From: Lachnospiraceae bacterium P6B14
Lineage (GTDB): Bacteria; Bacillota; Clostridia; Lachnospirales; Lachnospiraceae
NCBI GenBank assembly: GCA_000687695.1
Contig: JHWZ01000018.1
Span: 1 to 46,390, forward strand
Direction of reading: 5' to 3'
DNA length: 46,390 nt
How positions within the stretch are numbered: the first letter of the stretch is position 1; each line of letters starts with the position of its first letter. Below, piece after piece: positions 43,518 through 46,390 of this stretch. Below the pieces are notes generated by a model, which was given only the letters and a program-made list of their open reading frames with translations, did not search any database and was not told where the DNA came from. Both the position numbers and the translations under genes were made by a program.

Positions 43518-43565
43518 ATATCTATTTAGATATATACTCGGGCAGTATTATATCTAAATAGATAT
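43518..43565. promoter_or_regulatory. Twin palindromic operators upstream of the XRE operon
   Basis: Two 16-bp palindromes, ATATCTATTTAGATAT (43518-43533) and ATATCTAAATAGATAT (43550-43565), are 32 bp apart centre to centre, about three helical turns. They are also inverted copies of each other, so the whole region can fold as one long inverted repeat. The nearer one lies just upstream of the -35 box. They are the natural candidates for XRE-regulator binding. Confidence 0.65.
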
Positions 43566-43631
43566 TTTCTTATATTCTATTTCCTTTTCAAAATACGTCT
43601 TTTGAACGCATATAAAAGATTATATATAGAT

Positions 43632-43705
43632 GGCTCATCCGTTATCGGAATGATGGCTCACTACGACTGGTAAGCCGGCTCACCCCCTGTCGGACAGGTG
43701 GCTCA
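43632..43705. repeat. Four-unit tandem array, GGCTCA every 22-23 bp
   Basis: GGCTCA occurs at 43632, 43655, 43677 and 43700, spacing 23, 22 and 23 bp, with related sequence between. The pattern resembles the multiple terminal repeats of IS21-family ends, but no istA/istB gene is here. Part of a gene-free stretch from 43512 to 44020. Confidence 0.55.
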
Positions 43706-43738
43706 TCTGGGCCAAGAACACTCATGATGCTAGTGTTT

Positions 43739-43826
43739 TGTCCGATTGTTATAGGAATCCTGTCCGTATATTTCAAGATTCTTGTCCGAATGTTTCAAGA
43801 ATCTTGTCCGGGTGTTGCAAGAATCA
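43739..43826. repeat. Four-unit tandem array, TGTCCG every 22 bp
   Basis: TGTCCG occurs at 43739, 43761, 43783 and 43805, exactly 22 bp apart, each followed by a degenerate TTTCAAGAATC-like tail. It is adjacent to but different from the GGCTCA array, with a similar period, so both may be two ends or scars of one element. It is followed by the TTGACAATCTCTATTT promoter segment at 43839. Confidence 0.55.
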
Positions 43827-44020
43827 TCGCTAACACTTGACAATCTCTATTTCCTATGTTACCATGGGCTCAGCAGAAAGTTCTAGTATAATAATTCTAT
43901 TTTCAGTTACCAATCTTTAGTCGAAAGAACATCCTGCGATTTCCCAATTTCACATCAGCAGGAGTCTTACGACGATACGTAGGCGCTCCTGCCATTTTCC
44001 TATGGAAAGGAGACACGCCT

Positions 44021-44631
44021 ATGAAAACAGAAACAACTAATGTAACTGTAAACAGAAACCACAAGGATACTGTGTTCCGTAAATTGTTCAGCGACAAAAG
44101 CTCTTTACTATCGCTATACAACGCACTGTTCAATACGGAATACACTGACACGAACGAATTAACAGTAGTAACACTCGAAAATGCAATCTACATGAAGCAG
44201 AAAAACGACCTGGCCTGCATTATTGATTTACGACTGACGCTAATCTCGATCTAACCGTAACACAGCTAAATATCAACGACGGTCACAACGAAGATCTTAA
44301 GCAGCATTGCCCTGAGCTTTTCGGATATGCGCACTTTGTATCACTCATCCGATCAGGTATCAACCTATACGGAAACATCAAAAAAGCCACCGATGAAGCC
44401 ATAGACATATGCATAAACGAAGGCATACTGCCGGATTTCTTCAAAAAAAACCGCAAGGAGGTCGCCATGATGAGCATATATGAATTTGATGAGGAACGCC
44501 ACAACCGAACTCTTCGCGAGGATGGTAGAGAGGAAGTAATCAGCATGCTCCTCGCCGATGGAACCATCACTCCGGAAAAAGCAGAGGAAATCCGCCATCA
44601 AACAAACACACACAACTCTCAACAATCATAA
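44021..44631 (+). pseudogene. Rpn-family (PD-(D/E)XK) transposase, internal deletion and frame break
   Basis: The N-terminal 70 residues (HKDTVFRKLFSDKSSLLSLY, ENAIYMKQKNDLACIIDL) are those of an Rpn/PDDEXK_2 family protein, with the ENAIY segment of the nuclease core. Shortly after ACIID the frame is broken and the sequence resumes, in another frame, at LNINDGHNEDLKQHC and continues to MMSIYEFDEERHNRTL and LLADGTITPEKAEEIR. The central catalytic part is missing, so the gene is dead. A GCAGGAG/CTCCTGC hairpin (43958-43992) lies in its leader and AAAGGAG precedes the ATG. Confidence 0.75.
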
Positions 44632-44642
44632 TCAGTCATATC

Positions 44643-44672
44643 CCGCCCCATTACCATATCGCACTGGGGCGG
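44643..44672 (+). terminator. Hairpin after the Rpn pseudogene
   Basis: CCGCCCCA (44643-44650) pairs with TGGGGCGG (44665-44672). It follows the pseudogene stop by 11 bp in the same relative position as the hairpin at 37726-37752 after the other remnant. Confidence 0.5.
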
Positions 44673-44729
44673 TTCAAGACAAATAATACTATTTATACGC
44701 TTTGTTTAAAATCCCATTTAATGCATGAA

Positions 44730-45266
44730 TCATGAAAACAATCTTTCCAAGTATGTTTCTTTATCCAACCCGATCTCCCTAACAATAGTCTTTGCTGGTA
44801 TTTTCATTGGCTCTTCAATATGCGTAAGATTATACTGATACCGTGCATTTGTGTTGCCTTTCCAATCTGATAGAATTCTTAAATCATAGTTCTCCGGATA
44901 AACACAAAACACATTATCCCTATTTAGGCCTCCCAGAAAAAGTCCTAACTCAAACACTACGTTATCTCGGGGAGATACTACTCCTCTCCGAGCATAATAT
45001 TTACTTGATTTCTTATCGCCCTCATCAAAGAACACCATATCATCAGGGGTGAATAACAAAACCGCAAATCCTTTATTATTTTTCAGATCTTCTTTTATTC
45101 TCAGCAATCCCTCCACCGTAGAATAGCTTAGTTTAAACATATTTGAATCATTCCACAAATCACATTTTACATCCGCACCATCATATGCGTATTCCTCTAT
45201 ATATTTCCTCAAATACTCGGCGTGCCTTAGCCCCTTCGATGATGAACCAATAAAAACCCTTGTCAT
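44730..45266 (-). CDS. TIR-like predicted nucleotide-binding protein (PF10137/CAP12 type)
   Basis: A 178-residue single-domain protein. TRVFIGSSSKGLRHAEYLRK is the opening strand-helix of this TIR-like family, FAVLLFTPDDMVFF is the second core strand, and VSPRDNVVFELGLFLGGLNR carries the conserved PRDNVxFELG segment with the likely catalytic glutamate. Relatives serve as NAD-degrading effectors in cyclic-nucleotide immunity (CBASS, Pycsar). No cyclase gene is visible nearby and no fused STING domain is present. I chose ATG 45266 with GAGGAGGG 4 bp upstream; the longer frame to 45329 has poor support. Confidence 0.75.
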   Translation of the reverse strand: MTRVFIGSSSKGLRHAEYLRKYIEEYAYDGADVKCDLWNDSNMFKLSYSTVEGLLRIKEDLKNNKGFAVLLFTPDDMVFFDEGDKKSSKYYARRGVVSPRDNVVFELGLFLGGLNRDNVFCVYPENYDLRILSDWKGNTNARYQYNLTHIEEPMKIPAKTIVREIGLDKETYLERLFS

Positions 45267-45528
45267 TTTACCCTCCTCGTCTTTCGATATATATCTATAC
45301 TGACACGACATGTAAACACGCATAACCATAACTCAGACACTGAATATAGAAATAATTACATATATGTCGAAGTACGATACAACTCTAACTGCCACATAGC
45401 ACACTAAAAATGCTGACACCAAACGATACGGAAACTTTATTCTGGAGGCAGGTCTGGAGATTGACTCCGTAAAGAATATATCAAGAATTGTGCTACTTGA
45501 TTTACTATACTGCAACTAGTTTCCATCA

Positions 45529-45906
45529 TTAATCAACAATGTCCAAACCAGACAAATAATCACGAATGGTTTCATTGTGTTTTCTCCATTGTTCATTAAT
45601 TTCAATTGTTCTTTTGTAATCATCTGGTCTTAAATTAAAACCTTTTCTGCTATCTCCTATACTCGATTTTGAGTACCTAAACGCAACAACATTTATCTGC
45701 TCTTTGCACTTGTTCAAGACGGACTCATACCCATTAAAATAATCCTCAGGTATAAACGGAGCGCAGGAATAAAGGGCATCCTGAGCTTCTCCCACAGATT
45801 TGTTAGCAGCATCGAAGCAATTGTCTTCATATTCCTTTCTATATTTTTCATCACTTGGTTCCCAATGATACCCTGCTGGCACCATGACACTAACATCCTT
45901 AATCAT
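45529..45906 (-). CDS. Truncated conserved protein of unknown function
   Basis: A 125-residue frame from the first ATG (MIKDVSVMVPAGYHWEPSDE). The open frame continues upstream without a start to about 46065, and that upstream peptide (KEYVSKARFDLEFKIYRELS) looks coding, so the gene seems to have lost its 5' end at roughly 46030-46065, where the sequence character changes. As far as I recall, relatives begin with a short membrane segment, which is missing here. The C-terminal part (CAPFIPEDYFNGYE, RKGFNLRPDDYKRT) is intact. No function is known to me. Confidence 0.5.
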   Translation of the reverse strand: MIKDVSVMVPAGYHWEPSDEKYRKEYEDNCFDAANKSVGEAQDALYSCAPFIPEDYFNGYESVLNKCKEQINVVAFRYSKSSIGDSRKGFNLRPDDYKRTIEINEQWRKHNETIRDYLSGLDIVD

Positions 45907-46064
45907 TCCACAAAAAGCAGCGCTTAATTCTCTGTAAATCTTAAACTCTAAATCAAACCTCGCTTTGCTTACATATTCTTTAGCGTTTAGCTTCGTTTTA
46001 TACTCTCTATTCTTCTTTGTGCAAGTTCCACAAAACGCCCTTAAAACACTGGACTTGTGAAACC

Positions 46065-46390
46065 GTTAACTGTTCCGTATAATCTCAAAGTATAGTCATT
46101 TTGGATAAGAACCGGCTTCTTTGAGCCTATTTCTGATGATTCTGAGTACAAGGAAGAAAGCGTCGTGTTTTCATGTCATGAAGGCCTTCCTTGTATCCCC
46201 GCTCACCTACAGTAACTAACCTCTCATGTCTACCAGGATCACTGACCTCTGTCAGGTCCTAAATTCCTTCGTTCTGTTTATCCATAGTCGGGTGCTGCTC
46301 ATGCTCCTACATCAGGGTCATCGCCCTATCTAATATGTCAACGCAGCTACTGGCTCTACTTTGTCTTTATACTTTTTGCATTCCTGCTTC
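46065..46390. other. Gene-free structured stretch, possible mobile-element end
   Basis: About 326 bp without a convincing gene. A perfect 10-bp stem TACAAGGAAG/CTTCCTTGTA (46149-46158 / 46186-46195) and a GACCT-gacag-AGGTC hairpin (46245-46259) are present. On minus the right edge may hold the last 19 residues of an ORF (KQECKKYKDKVEPVAALTY and stop). It abuts the truncated gene, so an inserted element with a long non-coding end is a reasonable guess; family not identified. Confidence 0.35.

Noticed and set aside
43632-43826. CRISPR array
   Set aside because: Units are 22-23 bp with degenerate, not unique-spacer, content, only four per array, and no cas genes are present.
40839-45266. CBASS operon made of a nucleotidyltransferase plus the TIR-like effector
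   Set aside because: The nucleotidyltransferase is a 96-residue MntA with its HepT partner, not a CD-NTase, and the genes are 3.6 kb apart with other operons between.
45333-45525. Small minus-strand ORF, and a plus-strand peptide (RYGNFILEAGLEIDSVKNIS) that resembles part of a HipA-like kinase before its catalytic loop
   Set aside because: The minus frame has no support. The plus fragment is short, has no start and stops before any catalytic motif; it could be a remnant but cannot be supported.

Overview
The window looks like a chromosome segment of a butyrate-producing Lachnospiraceae (Clostridia). The main evidence is the clustered acetyl-CoA-to-butyryl-CoA pathway (thl-crt-hbd-bcd-etfB-etfA) next to a butyryl-CoA:acetate CoA-transferase gene. 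Strong AGGAGG-type ribosome sites and near-consensus sigma-A promoters with 17-18 bp spacers also fit a Firmicute. I cannot name the genus from sequence alone.

Layout. 1-330: 3' remnant of an IS1182-type transposase and a double terminator closing the butyrate operon. 359-8730: butyrate genes, then coaD and the CoA-transferase gene, all on the minus strand. 8782-31617: housekeeping and envelope genes, all minus: a membrane-anchored NlpC/P60 protein, an SstT-type transporter, apbE, alaS, formyl-THF cyclo-ligase, a secreted Ser/Pro-rich protein, proB, two FAD oxidoreductases, a secreted C40 peptidase, an HD-GYP/FapA pair, a foldase lipoprotein, gpsA, plsY and der. 31795-35093: YraN, an HTH-Uma2 protein, the plus-strand ylqH-like/rnhB pair and a Nudix hydrolase. 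35146-46390: accessory region with an orphan fused antitoxin, a HipA-like kinase plus resolvase-tailed protein flanked by an 18-bp direct repeat, luxE/luxC, MntA-HepT, an XRE/AAA-ATPase/TOPRIM operon with twin palindromic operators, Rpn-transposase remnants, tandem 22-bp arrays, a TIR-like protein and a truncated gene beside a probable mobile-element end.

How the genes work together. Thl condenses acetyl-CoA, Hbd and Crt reduce and dehydrate, and Bcd with EtfAB reduces crotonyl-CoA, in clostridia probably with electron bifurcation to ferredoxin. The CoA-transferase then releases butyrate and recovers acetyl-CoA. GpsA and PlsY supply lysophosphatidate for membrane lipid. The right-hand 11 kb resembles a defence and toxin-antitoxin island built among transposase debris.

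Most unusual signals. Five long, multi-stem intergenic elements fall into two sequence families: family 1 (three copies) and family 2 (two copies). Within each family the stems differ between copies but stay paired, while bulges and loops are conserved. This is the pattern of a structured RNA or a palindromic mobile repeat, and I cannot match either to a named family. Second is the kinase plus resolvase-tail module between 18-bp repeats. Third is the operator architecture (11-bp iterons; twin 16-bp palindromes) of the two defence-like operons.
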